In this document: positions 16,550 through 25,697 of the stretch, in pieces
How positions within the stretch are numbered: position 1 is the first letter of the stretch
Layout: each line of letters begins with the position of its first letter
Assembly (NCBI GenBank): GCA_021734835.1
Contig: JAIPIH010000013.1
Coordinates: 1 to 64,000, forward strand
DNA: 64,000 nucleotides
Direction of reading: 5' to 3'
From: Candidatus Cloacimonadota bacterium
Lineage (GTDB): Bacteria > Cloacimonadota > Cloacimonadia > Cloacimonadales > TCS61
Position numbers and translations under genes: made by a program
Notes under the pieces: model-generated
Databases searched by the model: none
Seen by the model: the letters and a program-made list of their open reading frames with translations, nothing else
What the model was told of the DNA's origin: nothing

Positions 16550-17725
16550 ATGTATATTGTTTATCCCGATTACAAAAATTCAATCGTAAATTTGGTATCC
16601 TCAGTATTGGCAACTTATAATGTCAAAACGGATCATTCACCTTTGACACTGATCGATCTGGAAGAATTAAAACAGAAAAAAAATGTTGTTCTGTTTGTAA
16701 TAGACGGATTTGGATTAAACCTATTAAAAAGATATGCAACAGATCTAAAATTTCTAAATAAAAATTTAGTTTCATCTATTACTTCGGTTTGCCCTTCAAC
16801 AACTAGTGCTGCTATCACAAGTTTAATAAGTGGAAAAACTCCTTGGGAGCATGGTGTGATAGGTTGGACATTATTTTTTAAAGAGTTCGCAAAGTATCTT
16901 GATTTTCTGCCAATTCGAGATTCAATTAACGGAGAACTCCTGGATGCTGAACATTATGATCTATCTGAAATTTTTAAAACCAGGAACATTTTTCAGAAAA
17001 TTTCAGAAAAAAGTCCTGAAGTACAGCAATATTTTATGACTCATGAAGAATTGAGTACCAGTACGAATACAATGAAAAATGCCAAGCCCGCGGAGATAAT
17101 TCCTTACCCGGATCATCAGGAGTTATTCAGGAAAATTAAGAATTTATTACTAACAGAGTCATCCCGAAAATTCATTTTTATCTATACTTCATCACCAGAT
17201 AAAATTGAACATCAAACGGGCGTTTATACTGACAAAGTATTGGATTTTATAAGAGAAATTGATTCTGGCATATCTAAACTTAGCCAAAAAGCTGCCGGCA
17301 GCGATACAGCTATATTGATCACTGCTGATCATGGTCTGACTGACATAAAAAAATATTATTATGTTAATGAACATAAGCAGCTTATGGATAGCTTGATCAT
17401 GCCTACTTCTCCCGAGCCACGATTTATTAGTTTCTTCGTTAAGAAGCATAAATTTGCTCAATTTGAAAAAGCATTCAAAAAATATAAAGAAAATTTTATA
17501 CTATTTGATCGTGAAAAATTCATTAAATCAAAATTATTGGGTACTGGGAAAGTCCATCCCAAGTTAGATGATTTTCTTGGTGATTTTATTGCAGTTGCAA
17601 TATCTGATCAGGCACTGAAATCAATTTACAGGCAAAATGGTAAATGGAAAAAAGAGTTTTTGGCTCATCATGCGGGTCTAACAGCAGATGAGATGCTAGT
17701 TCCGTTGATCGAAATTAATCTATAA
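16550..17725 (+). CDS. Alkaline-phosphatase-superfamily phosphodiesterase
   Basis: A 391-residue protein of the type I phosphodiesterase/nucleotide pyrophosphatase group. Metal-binding and catalytic parts are FVIDGFGLNLLKR (Asp ligand), the nucleophile region SVCPSTTSAA, GKTPWEHGVIGW, and ITADHGLTD; a further His lies in HHAGLT near the end. No signal peptide is visible, so the enzyme is probably cytoplasmic. Substrate unknown. The ATG at 16550 is chosen because it follows the previous stop by one base; an upstream GTG (16517) would overlap that gene. Confidence 0.85.
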   Translation: MYIVYPDYKNSIVNLVSSVLATYNVKTDHSPLTLIDLEELKQKKNVVLFVIDGFGLNLLKRYATDLKFLNKNLVSSITSVCPSTTSAAITSLISGKTPWEHGVIGWTLFFKEFAKYLDFLPIRDSINGELLDAEHYDLSEIFKTRNIFQKISEKSPEVQQYFMTHEELSTSTNTMKNAKPAEIIPYPDHQELFRKIKNLLLTESSRKFIFIYTSSPDKIEHQTGVYTDKVLDFIREIDSGISKLSQKAAGSDTAILITADHGLTDIKKYYYVNEHKQLMDSLIMPTSPEPRFISFFVKKHKFAQFEKAFKKYKENFILFDREKFIKSKLLGTGKVHPKLDDFLGDFIAVAISDQALKSIYRQNGKWKKEFLAHHAGLTADEMLVPLIEINL

Positions 17726-17739
17726 ATTGATAATTTAAA

Positions 17740-18630
17740 ATGAGTAAACAAAATAAAGCCTATATTTATGCTTTTATCGCTGTGCTTTTTTGGTCAACAG
17801 CTGCTACCTCTTTTAAAATTACACTGCGTTTCTTAAATACAGTTGAAATGCTATTTTATTCTTCTTTAACCGCTTCTATAGCACTATCCGTAATTTTATA
17901 TTTCCAAAAAAAACAGCGAAAAATATTTACAGTTACAAAAAATCAGATCTTATATGCAGCCCTATTGGGATTAATGAATCCATTTTTGTATTATATTATT
18001 CTCTTTAAGGCTTATAGCTTATTGCCTGCTCAACTTGCTCAGCCTTTAAATTTTGTTTGGCCTATTATGATTGTGATCCTTTCTATTCCAATTTTGAAAC
18101 AGAAAATTCCTCCTAAAAGTTTTTTTGCCATTTTTCTTAGCTTTTTCGGTGTAATTATGATTTCAACCAAAGGCAGATTACTAAGTTTTAATGTTGATGA
18201 ACCATACGGAGTAGCTCTGGCTCTTACAAGCTCTTTGATCTGGGCACTCTTTTTTATATTAAATGTAAAAAATAAATATGATGAAATACTCAGCCTTTTT
18301 TTCAGTTTTTGTTTCGGAAGTATTTTTACTCTGGTTTTATTATTGAAACAATTCTCTTTTCCGCCACTTTATGGTATTCTTGGTGCGATCTATATTGGAT
18401 TATTTGAAATGGGATTGACTTTTGTGATTTGGATAAAAGCTCTGAAATATTCCAATACTACTGCTCAGGTAAATAATTTGATCTATCTTACACCTTTCAT
18501 CTCATTACTAGTTGTAAGGTTGATCATTAAAGAAAAGATCTTGATTTCAAGCATTTTTGGAATTATTTTAATTATCCTTGGAATAATCCTTCAAAGGAGA
18601 ATAAGGCAGGCGGAGATCAACTTGGAATAA
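17740..18630 (+). CDS. EamA-family (DMT) transporter
   Basis: A 296-residue membrane protein with about ten hydrophobic segments and two EamA repeats (roughly 8-140 and 150-290). Typical signs are AVLFWSTAATSFKI at the start and LGMNPFLYYIILFKAY-like sequence in the first repeat. It is likely a drug/metabolite-type exporter or uptake protein in the inner membrane; the substrate cannot be inferred. It follows the phosphodiesterase gene by 14 bp and is probably the last gene of that operon. Confidence 0.88.
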   Translation: MSKQNKAYIYAFIAVLFWSTAATSFKITLRFLNTVEMLFYSSLTASIALSVILYFQKKQRKIFTVTKNQILYAALLGLMNPFLYYIILFKAYSLLPAQLAQPLNFVWPIMIVILSIPILKQKIPPKSFFAIFLSFFGVIMISTKGRLLSFNVDEPYGVALALTSSLIWALFFILNVKNKYDEILSLFFSFCFGSIFTLVLLLKQFSFPPLYGILGAIYIGLFEMGLTFVIWIKALKYSNTTAQVNNLIYLTPFISLLVVRLIIKEKILISSIFGIILIILGIILQRRIRQAEINLE

Positions 18631-18694
18631 TCCTATGTACAGTTTTCAATATCCTAATTTATGAATAAATTATCTAGTAAATTTCACGATAGAC

Positions 18695-18724
18695 TTGACA
18701 TTTTGAATTTGATTAATATTTAAT
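18695..18724 (+). promoter_or_regulatory. Putative promoter of the PEGA lipoprotein gene
   Basis: TTGACA (18695-18700) is a perfect -35 box. TATTTA or TTTAAT follows at 16-18 bp spacing as a -10 box. It lies about 35 bp before the AGGAGG of the lipoprotein gene. Confidence 0.55.
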
Positions 18725-18756
18725 GTCACATACATTCAAATTATTTAGGAGGGAAG

Positions 18757-20016
18757 ATGAAGAAATTATTTTATTTCAGTTTAGTTTTGTTAATAGCAGC
18801 ATTTTTTACAGGGTGCTTTGAATCAACCAGCCCCAGCGAATCTGCTACATTAGAGGTTGAGAGTGTCCCTAGTGGAGCAACTATTTATTTAGATGGCGAT
18901 CCTGCCAGATTAGTTACTCCGGCTACACTTGAGATTGACCCAGGTGATCATGAGCTTAGATTAGTCTTGGAAGGATATCAAGATTATATTGAAACCTTTA
19001 ACGTTGCTGATGGTGACACCTATACCGTATCGGCCGATCTTGTAGTATCCTTAAATACAACACTTCATGTGTATACTGCACCTTCCGGTGCTTCAGTATA
19101 TATTGATGGGGCATATACCGGATATACAACTCCTGTCACCTTCACTAATATAGTACCGGGATACCATTTTGTTAGAGTTTATTTACCCGGTTATAATGAA
19201 ATTGTTAATTATATCAATATTGTTGAAAACATACCATACACCATTAGTGAAACACTCTATACACCTGTTCCTCCATATCCAGAATTCACTATCGATTATC
19301 CCTATGATGGACAGCACTTTACTGATAATGTAATTGATGTTGAAGGTTATATCGAATTGAATACAGGTGATCCTTTTACAGGGGATACAGCTATCTTGTC
19401 TATAAACGGGATTGACTCCGAAATTTCTGTTGATTATTATGGATATTTCGATGAGATGATTTCAATAGCTGCCGGAACAAATGAACTACAAATGAGAGCC
19501 AACGGTCCAAATGGCGACACCGGTGTTAGCGATATTGTTACGGTTCATGGTGATTTCACTGCCCCAGAAATAGAAGTAGTACTTTGGTGGAATACTCCTA
19601 CGTCTGATCTGGATCTGCATGCTTGGAATCCCGACGGAGAACATTGTTACTATTCAAATCCTATGATATCAGATGGTTATCTTGATATTGATGATGTTGA
19701 AGGTTACGGGCCGGAAACTTTCGCTGTACAAACAGCTAATCTGGGTATTTATGAAATTCAAATAAACTGCTATTCCCTTGATTCTGATAATTATGCTGAC
19801 GCTTCTGTACAAGTTTTCTTCGATGGTACCTTACAAGCTAACTATGGTCCTCATCACTTTATTGTAGACGATTTTAATGGATCAGATCCAGCAGCATGGT
19901 GGGAAGTTTGTACAATTACTGTTACTAACGGAAGATGCACAATTTCGAATGATCAGCCATCTCTTGAGATCAGAGAAAAAATCGCCTTAGATAAAACTAA
20001 TCTTCCTGTTAAATAG
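18757..20016 (+). CDS. PEGA-domain lipoprotein
   Basis: A 419-residue secreted lipoprotein: the signal peptide ends at the lipobox FTGC with Cys20. Two PEGA domains follow (about 30-100 and 100-170), each with the VPSGATIYLDG / APSGASVYIDG opening and a GYxxY end. A middle Ig-like segment (about 175-270) is followed by a DUF2135-like domain starting at VVLWWNTPTSDLDLHAWNPDG. PEGA proteins are surface or periplasmic anchors often linked to S-layer or cell-surface structures. AGGAGG precedes the ATG. A hairpin lies shortly after the stop. Confidence 0.88.
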   Translation: MKKLFYFSLVLLIAAFFTGCFESTSPSESATLEVESVPSGATIYLDGDPARLVTPATLEIDPGDHELRLVLEGYQDYIETFNVADGDTYTVSADLVVSLNTTLHVYTAPSGASVYIDGAYTGYTTPVTFTNIVPGYHFVRVYLPGYNEIVNYINIVENIPYTISETLYTPVPPYPEFTIDYPYDGQHFTDNVIDVEGYIELNTGDPFTGDTAILSINGIDSEISVDYYGYFDEMISIAAGTNELQMRANGPNGDTGVSDIVTVHGDFTAPEIEVVLWWNTPTSDLDLHAWNPDGEHCYYSNPMISDGYLDIDDVEGYGPETFAVQTANLGIYEIQINCYSLDSDNYADASVQVFFDGTLQANYGPHHFIVDDFNGSDPAAWWEVCTITVTNGRCTISNDQPSLEIREKIALDKTNLPVK

Positions 20017-20042
20017 TTGTTACTGATCATAAACTAACTAAA

Positions 20043-20067
20043 CTGGCAGATGATATTCATCTGCCAG
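20043..20067 (+). terminator. Strong hairpin after the PEGA lipoprotein gene
   Basis: CTGGCAGATGA and TCATCTGCCAG form a perfect 11-bp stem with a three-base loop. The following bases are AT-rich but lack a long T run, so it is a terminator or an mRNA-stabilising 3' hairpin. Confidence 0.65.
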
Positions 20068-20140
20068 TATCTATAAATTTAGTGAAAATTCGAATTTCGG
20101 AATATCTATGCCCTTTTACAGCATTTAGTGGAGAATTATT

Positions 20141-20563
20141 ATGGGAATGCAGCAAATATTACTAATACTGTTAAGTGTAATTATTGTATCAATATCAGTA
20201 ATTGGAGCAATGGGATTATTCACACTGCAAGCCCAAAGATCTAATAGATCAGCTATTATTCAGGATATGCACCAAGTAGCCACTCTAGCAGTAGCTTATT
20301 TTCGGACTTCTTCCAATATGGGCGGAGGTGATGGTAACTTCATTGTCGATGAATTCTATGTCTGGTCTGGTTATCCTTTGACGGATAATGAAAACTTTAT
20401 AGTTACCGATAACGGCCGGATTCGACTCCAAACAAGACCCAACGGCAATCTAATTATTGAGGGCTGGGGTACTGAATTAGGCTATGATGAAGAAGATGTT
20501 ATCAGAGGAAGATTAACTCTGGATGGATCTACTCACCAGTTGACATTGCAGCTTCTTAATTAA
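20141..20563 (+). CDS. Pilin-like protein with N-terminal membrane segment
   Basis: A 140-residue protein starting MGMQQILLILLSVIIVSISV, a hydrophobic segment directly at the N-terminus with no long leader, followed by a mostly beta domain. The layout resembles type IV pilin-like or pseudopilin proteins, but the G/F-x-x-x-E processing motif of classical prepilins is not present, so processing is uncertain. GGAG precedes the ATG. It stands alone between a hairpin and the TetR operon. Function unknown. Confidence 0.6.
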   Translation: MGMQQILLILLSVIIVSISVIGAMGLFTLQAQRSNRSAIIQDMHQVATLAVAYFRTSSNMGGGDGNFIVDEFYVWSGYPLTDNENFIVTDNGRIRLQTRPNGNLIIEGWGTELGYDEEDVIRGRLTLDGSTHQLTLQLLN

Positions 20564-20641
20564 CGATAAGTCAATATACACAAGAAATAATTCAACTCAA
20601 AAACTTAGACTTTCAACCTATTTAATGATAAAACACAATTC

Positions 20642-20670
20642 TTGACATAATACAAGATTCCAGTTATTAG
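20642..20670 (+). promoter_or_regulatory. Promoter of the TetR-led envelope operon
   Basis: TTGACA (20642-20647) and TATTAG (20665-20670) are separated by 17 bp, a good sigma-70-type promoter. It lies about 70 bp before the tetR start. Confidence 0.65.
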
Positions 20671-20684
20671 ACTACGGTCAGTCA
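20667..20684 (+). promoter_or_regulatory. Possible TetR operator overlapping the -10 box
   Basis: The half-site GGTCAGTCA (20676-20684) lies just after the -10 box. The left side, TTAGACTAC, is only a partial mirror of it (GACT and AC match with one base missing). Similar GGTCAGTCA half-sites occur in operators of other TetR regulators. Position fits autorepression; the symmetry is imperfect. Confidence 0.3.
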
Positions 20685-20743
20685 AGTGTTGAAAATAGCT
20701 TTATAATTGTATCCACACTAGCTGCATGGGTAAGGATGAATCA

Positions 20744-21442
20744 ATGGGTCGAATTGTAAAAAAAGCTCAAGAAAAACGTAAAGAGATTTTTTTGATAGCA
20801 CAAGATCTGTTTTTCAAATATGGTAATGCTAACACTTCAGTACAAATAATCATTGATGAGTTGGGAATTTCTAAGGGAGCCTTTTATCATTATTTTAATT
20901 CTAAAATCGAATTGCTGGATTGTATATCAGACCTGTTAACAAGTGATATAATAAGCAAAATCAAACCTATTGTAAATAACACTGATTTGAATGCGATAGA
21001 AAAATTAAATAAACTATATACTGTTACAAGCAATTACAAAACCCAGAATTTAGATATTATCTACACTATTACTAAGGCATTATTTAAAAAAGAGAATCTT
21101 TTCCTCAGACACAATTTAAATAATAAATTAATAGAGAAAACTATTCCCTTAATGACCAGAATCTTTCAACAGGGTATTGATGAAGCAGTATTTAAGATTG
21201 ATACTCCTATGGTTATGACACGGATCATTCTTTTGTTTGGAATTAGCCGGGCCGAGCATAACGCTAAATTACTTTTACAAAATAAAGATGATCCCGATAG
21301 TTTGGAGGATTTATCGGAATACCTAGCTCTTTACCAACTTTCTGTAGAGAGGATGCTGGGTGCTCCTGAAGATTCTATCCAGGCATTTGATAAAAATTTT
21401 ATTAATAACGTTAAACAAAAATTAAATGACCTTCATGTTTAG
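20744..21442 (+). CDS. TetR/AcrR-family transcriptional regulator
   Basis: A 232-residue regulator. The N-terminal helix-turn-helix (about 5-55) reads KEIFLIAQDLFFKYGNANTSV through ISKGAFYHYFNSKIELL, a textbook TetR pattern. The rest is a helical ligand-binding domain with no assigned ligand. The start at 20744 is preferred because AAGGA lies seven bases upstream; an ATG six codons earlier is possible. It overlaps the next gene by 17 bp and is the first gene of an operon for an outer-membrane protein and a Lol-type transporter, which it probably controls. Confidence 0.92.
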   Translation: MGRIVKKAQEKRKEIFLIAQDLFFKYGNANTSVQIIIDELGISKGAFYHYFNSKIELLDCISDLLTSDIISKIKPIVNNTDLNAIEKLNKLYTVTSNYKTQNLDIIYTITKALFKKENLFLRHNLNNKLIEKTIPLMTRIFQQGIDEAVFKIDTPMVMTRIILLFGISRAEHNAKLLLQNKDDPDSLEDLSEYLALYQLSVERMLGAPEDSIQAFDKNFINNVKQKLNDLHV

Positions 21443-22508
21443 AGTAATAATTTTGATCATATTGTTACTGCCAGTAATTCCGGGCAACTGCATTAATTTG
21501 AATTTTGTACATCATGTAACAGCTGGCACAACAATTTTCACTGACAATAGCGTTATCTCGGAGTTAAATTATAAGCCTGAACTTTCATTATTACTCTTCC
21601 GACAGAATAACCGCAAAGTAGATTCAGAATTTATTTACAATCTTAATTACAGCTATTCAGATGAGAGTGATTTTACCAGTAATTTATACCGAGGATGGTT
21701 GAGATATGCTTCTCGTCAAACAGAAATCAGAATCGGACTACAAAAGATCAATTTCGGTCCGGCAATTATCTTACGTTCTCTACAATGGTTTGATCGAATA
21801 GATCCGCAGGATCCTACCCAAACAACGGACGGAAGAAAAGCTATTCTTACCAGATATTACTTTCTAAATAATGCAAATTTGTGGTTTTGGGGAATTTGGG
21901 GTGATGAAAGTGAAACATCAATTTCTGATTTCTTCCTGGAAAAGGACAATCCCGAATTAGGCGGCAGGATACAATTTCCTTTCGATTATTGTGAGGCTGC
22001 TTTCTCGTATAATCATAAAAAAATTATCGATGCCGGATTTGAAAATCGTTTCGGCCTTGATGCACGTTGGGATTTTGAAATTGGATTTTGGGCTGAACTT
22101 ATGGTTTCTCATTTTTCTGAGGCTGATACAGAATACAAAAGAAGTATTACATTAGGTGCAGATTATACTTTTAGTTTTGGTAATGGAATTTATTTCCTGA
22201 CAGAATATTGCAGCTTTTCACAAATGAAAACTGATTTCTTTGAGATTGAGGAAAATTCTGATTATGCTGCCTTGTCGATTACGTATCCGCTCAGCATTTA
22301 TGATGAGATAAGTTCGCTACTTACTTCTAATTTAGATACAATGGATATTTATTATAGTTTCACATACCATCGTACTTATGATTATATCTCATTTTATATC
22401 AATTTATACTTGAATCCGGAAGTGAAGAATTTCCATAAACACAATATGTATAAAAATAAAATTTCTAAGGATAATTCATTGCAGTTGTTGTTACAATGTG
22501 ATTTTTAA
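21426..22508 (+). CDS. Predicted outer-membrane beta-barrel protein
   Basis: A 360-residue exported protein with a signal peptide (MFRVIILIILLLPVIPGNC after three leading residues) followed by alternating hydrophobic strands throughout. It contains EIRIGLQKINFGPAIILRSL, a pattern seen in porin-like barrels that line up with envelope transporters, and ends in LQLLLQCDF with a terminal Phe. The start overlaps the tetR end; a second ATG at 21435 is possible. In context it is the outer-membrane partner of the ABC system encoded next. Confidence 0.72.
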   Translation: MTFMFRVIILIILLLPVIPGNCINLNFVHHVTAGTTIFTDNSVISELNYKPELSLLLFRQNNRKVDSEFIYNLNYSYSDESDFTSNLYRGWLRYASRQTEIRIGLQKINFGPAIILRSLQWFDRIDPQDPTQTTDGRKAILTRYYFLNNANLWFWGIWGDESETSISDFFLEKDNPELGGRIQFPFDYCEAAFSYNHKKIIDAGFENRFGLDARWDFEIGFWAELMVSHFSEADTEYKRSITLGADYTFSFGNGIYFLTEYCSFSQMKTDFFEIEENSDYAALSITYPLSIYDEISSLLTSNLDTMDIYYSFTYHRTYDYISFYINLYLNPEVKNFHKHNMYKNKISKDNSLQLLLQCDF

Positions 22509-22547
22509 CAGACTCTGAAATAACGAGTTATTTTTAAAGGAGCAGAA

Positions 22548-23246
22548 ATGAAAGAAAATTTTATTGAGATCAAACATGTTAAAAAGGAATATCCCATGGG
22601 AACTAATAAATTTGTAGCGTTAAAGGATATCGATCTCAACTTTTCAGAAGGAGAATTCACAGGTATAGTGGGACCAAGTGGTTCGGGGAAAACAACATTA
22701 TTGAATATCATCGGTTCGTTAGATTCCCAGTCAGAAGGAGAAGTGATAGTTTTAGGATATGAAGTTGCTGATCTATCCAGCAGCAAAAGTGCTAGAATGC
22801 GTAGTGAGAATATAGGATTTATCTTCCAAACATACAATCTGCTTCCGGTTTATACTGTTTTTGAAAATGTTGAATTCCCACTGTTGCTTTTAAGAATTAA
22901 CAAAAATGAAAGAATTAAACTTGTTACTGAGGCACTAAAATGGGTTGGTTTGCTTGATAAAATAAAATCCAGGCCTAGCCAGATCTCCGGAGGTGAGTGT
23001 CAGAGAGTAGCTATTGCAAGAGCCATAGTAAAGAAACCGAAATTAGTTCTTGCCGATGAACCTACAGCGAATTTAGACGCTGATAATTCTCATAATATCT
23101 TAAAAACAATGAAAAAAATTAATGAGGAAACTGGGACTACTTTTATTTTTGCTACACACGATGCTAAAGTCATTAAATATCTTAAACGCAAAATAACCCT
23201 GCTGGATGGTTCTGTTGCAAAGGATGAATTAGTCAATGGAGGATGA
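22548..23246 (+). CDS. LolD/MacB-type ABC transporter ATP-binding protein
   Basis: A 232-residue ATPase with Walker A GPSGSGKTTLLN, Q-loop FIFQTYNLLP, signature ISGGECQRVAIARAI and Walker B LVLADEPTANLD followed by the switch His in FATHD. Sequence style is that of LolD, MacB and FtsE. It drives the two FtsX-type permeases encoded next; its stop overlaps the start region of the first. AAAGGAG precedes the ATG. Confidence 0.95.
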   Translation: MKENFIEIKHVKKEYPMGTNKFVALKDIDLNFSEGEFTGIVGPSGSGKTTLLNIIGSLDSQSEGEVIVLGYEVADLSSSKSARMRSENIGFIFQTYNLLPVYTVFENVEFPLLLLRINKNERIKLVTEALKWVGLLDKIKSRPSQISGGECQRVAIARAIVKKPKLVLADEPTANLDADNSHNILKTMKKINEETGTTFIFATHDAKVIKYLKRKITLLDGSVAKDELVNGG

Positions 23247-23248
23247 AC

Positions 23249-24430
23249 ATGATATTTAAACTTGCTCTGAAAAATATATTAGGTGCGGGTTTGAGAACCT
23301 GGCTGAACATCTTTATTCTTTCTCTTTCTTATTTTGTCATTATTGCTTTACAAGGCTTCTTTGTTGGTTGGCAAGAAGATGCATCCCGAGAAATGAAGAA
23401 ATGGGATATAGCTGGAGGACAATACTGGCAGGAAGATTATGATCCCTATGATCCGTTTACTTTAGAAGAAGGTCATGCTGTAATCCCGGATGAACTCAAA
23501 AAATTAATATCAAATGAGGAAGCTCTTGCTATTTTAATCTCTCCAGCAACGATCTATCCGAAAGGAAGAATGAGGAATATCGTGCTGAAAGGAATTGCTC
23601 CTGAACAAAACTTAGTTGAGCTTCCAACCACATATCTGGAAAATCAGGATGAAGAGATCAATTGCATTTTAGGCTCCAGTTTTGCTGAAAAATTAAGTGT
23701 TAGCATAGACGATTACATTGTTTTGCGGTGGCGGGATAAAAACGGGGCTTATGACGCCCGAGATATCAGAATAGCTCATATTTTTTCAACTACTGTTCTA
23801 ACTGTTGAGAACAATCAGATCTGGATTTCTCTGCCAATTATGCAGGAGATGCTGGGCTATCTAGATCAAGCTACTATCATAACTGTAAAAGATGAAAATT
23901 ATCATCAGGAAATAACAGGATGGGAATATAAAAATCTTGATTTTCTTCTGAAAGATCTCAATAATATGATCAAAGCTAAAACAATTGGTTCTTCAATGAT
24001 GTATGTATTGATGCTGTTTCTGGCTGTATTGGCAATATTTGATACTCAGATCCTTTCAATTTTCCGCCGCAGAAAAGAAATGGGTACAATGATGGCTATG
24101 GGTATGACACGAGTAAAAATAATTCAATTGTTCACTCTGGAAGGTGTTTTACACGCAATTTTAGCAATTTTAGTTGGTGCTGTTTATGGTATTCCACTCC
24201 TGCGTTACTTCAAGAAAGTTGGCATGCAAATTGGAGCAAATGCAAAAGATTGGGGGTTAAGCGGTGTTACCGATGCTCTCTATCCTATATATGGATGGAA
24301 GTTAGTAGTTGGTACAATAATATTTGTGTTGATAACAGTAATTATTGTTAGTTATCTTCCAACCAGGAAAATTGCTAATTTGAAACCTACAGATGCTCTT
24401 CGTGGCAAGATGACAAAGAAGGATGAATGA
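23249..24430 (+). CDS. FtsX-type ABC permease 1 (LolC/E-like)
   Basis: A 393-residue permease with one N-terminal membrane segment (NIFILSLSYFVIIALQGFF), a large periplasmic domain (about 45-245) and three C-terminal membrane segments carrying FRRRKEMGTMMAMGMTR, the FtsX-domain hallmark. The ATG at 23249 is chosen because GGAGG ends six bases upstream; an ATG at 23243 directly abuts it. It belongs to the LolCDE/MacB class that moves lipoproteins or other hydrophobic cargo out of the inner membrane. Confidence 0.9.
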   Translation: MIFKLALKNILGAGLRTWLNIFILSLSYFVIIALQGFFVGWQEDASREMKKWDIAGGQYWQEDYDPYDPFTLEEGHAVIPDELKKLISNEEALAILISPATIYPKGRMRNIVLKGIAPEQNLVELPTTYLENQDEEINCILGSSFAEKLSVSIDDYIVLRWRDKNGAYDARDIRIAHIFSTTVLTVENNQIWISLPIMQEMLGYLDQATIITVKDENYHQEITGWEYKNLDFLLKDLNNMIKAKTIGSSMMYVLMLFLAVLAIFDTQILSIFRRRKEMGTMMAMGMTRVKIIQLFTLEGVLHAILAILVGAVYGIPLLRYFKKVGMQIGANAKDWGLSGVTDALYPIYGWKLVVGTIIFVLITVIIVSYLPTRKIANLKPTDALRGKMTKKDE

Positions 24431-24431
24431 T

Positions 24432-25697
24432 ATGTTAAAATTCTTGGCAAAAGGTTTAGTGAGAGATCGATCAAGAAGCTTCTTCCCAATCCTCATTATT
24501 GCGGCAGGAGTTATGCTGACTGTTATTTTTTACAGCTGGTTAAATGGTTATATCAATATGCTGATTGAGGATAATGCCCGCTTTGATACTGGACATGTGA
24601 AAATTGTTACCAGAGCTTATAATGAACTTATCGATCAAAAGCCTTATGATCTTGCTATGATGAATGTTGGACATAGAATTGAAACTCTATCTAGGGATTA
24701 TCCACAAATCCAGTGGCAGCCACGTATCTATTTTGGAGGTATATTAGATGTGCCTGATGAAAACAAAGAAACTCTAAAGCAAGGAAAAGTAGCTGGCTTA
24801 GGGGTCAATCTGCTCAATAGTAACTTTGAACGGGATATTCTAAATTTGGAGCAAGCAATCAAGCAGGGCAAGATGCCTTCAAAACTAGGCGAGATCCTTA
24901 TCAGCCGAGATATTGCTGAAAAATTAGGTATCCAAATCAATGACGAAGTTACAATGTTCGGCAGCACAATGTACGGTTCAATAACAATGCAAAATTTCAT
25001 TGTTAGCGGCATAGTTGTCTTTGGAGTACAGATACTAGATAAAGGTGCAGTGATCATAGATATCTCTGATGTTCGGAAATTCCTTGATATGGAGGATTCT
25101 GCGAGTGAAATCCTTGGCTTCATACCAAAATACAACGAGGCTGCAACATATCAGATATCAGCAGAATTCAATGAGCAAAATAGTGACCCGACAGAAGAAT
25201 TTTCTGAAATTATGATCCCTTTAAAAGATCAAGGGCAAATGGCATTCATGATCAATGTAATAGATCAGCGAATGGGGATGTTCATATTTATCTTCATATT
25301 TGTTATGTCTTTAGTTTTATGGAATTCAGGTTTAATGAATGGAATCAGACGCTACGGCGAAATTGGAGTTCGGCTTGCAATTGGTGAGAGTAAGGGTCAT
25401 ATCTATCGTTCATTAATTCTAGAATCTATTATAATCGGCATTACTGCTACAATTATCGGAACCGGTATTGGTTTGATTTTTGCCTTTATGCTTCAGCATT
25501 ATGGAATTAATATTTCTTCTTTCATGAAAGATGCCGAGGTTATAATGAATTCAACAATGCGGGCACAAATTACGCCTTCATGCTATGTAATAGGATTCAT
25601 ACCCGGAGTTTTTGCATCTATCATCGGTGCTTGTTTTGCCGGAATTGGTATTTATCGAAGAAATACAGCACAATTATTCAAGGAGTTGGAAACATGA
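24432..25697 (+). CDS. FtsX-type ABC permease 2 (LolC/E-like)
   Basis: A 421-residue permease with the same four-segment layout: N-terminal segment (FFPILIIAAGVMLTVIFYSW), periplasmic domain, then three C-terminal segments with MNGIRRYGEIGVRLAIGES. It is probably the heterodimer partner of the preceding permease, as LolC and LolE are. The ATG at 24432 fits GGA eight bases upstream better than the ATG at 24423. Its stop overlaps the ATG of the LolA-like gene. Confidence 0.9.
   Translation: MLKFLAKGLVRDRSRSFFPILIIAAGVMLTVIFYSWLNGYINMLIEDNARFDTGHVKIVTRAYNELIDQKPYDLAMMNVGHRIETLSRDYPQIQWQPRIYFGGILDVPDENKETLKQGKVAGLGVNLLNSNFERDILNLEQAIKQGKMPSKLGEILISRDIAEKLGIQINDEVTMFGSTMYGSITMQNFIVSGIVVFGVQILDKGAVIIDISDVRKFLDMEDSASEILGFIPKYNEAATYQISAEFNEQNSDPTEEFSEIMIPLKDQGQMAFMINVIDQRMGMFIFIFIFVMSLVLWNSGLMNGIRRYGEIGVRLAIGESKGHIYRSLILESIIIGITATIIGTGIGLIFAFMLQHYGINISSFMKDAEVIMNSTMRAQITPSCYVIGFIPGVFASIIGACFAGIGIYRRNTAQLFKELET

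Noticed and set aside
23243-23248. ATG at 23243 as start of FtsX permease 1
   Set aside because: It touches the GGAGG with no spacing, whereas the ATG at 23249 is six bases away.
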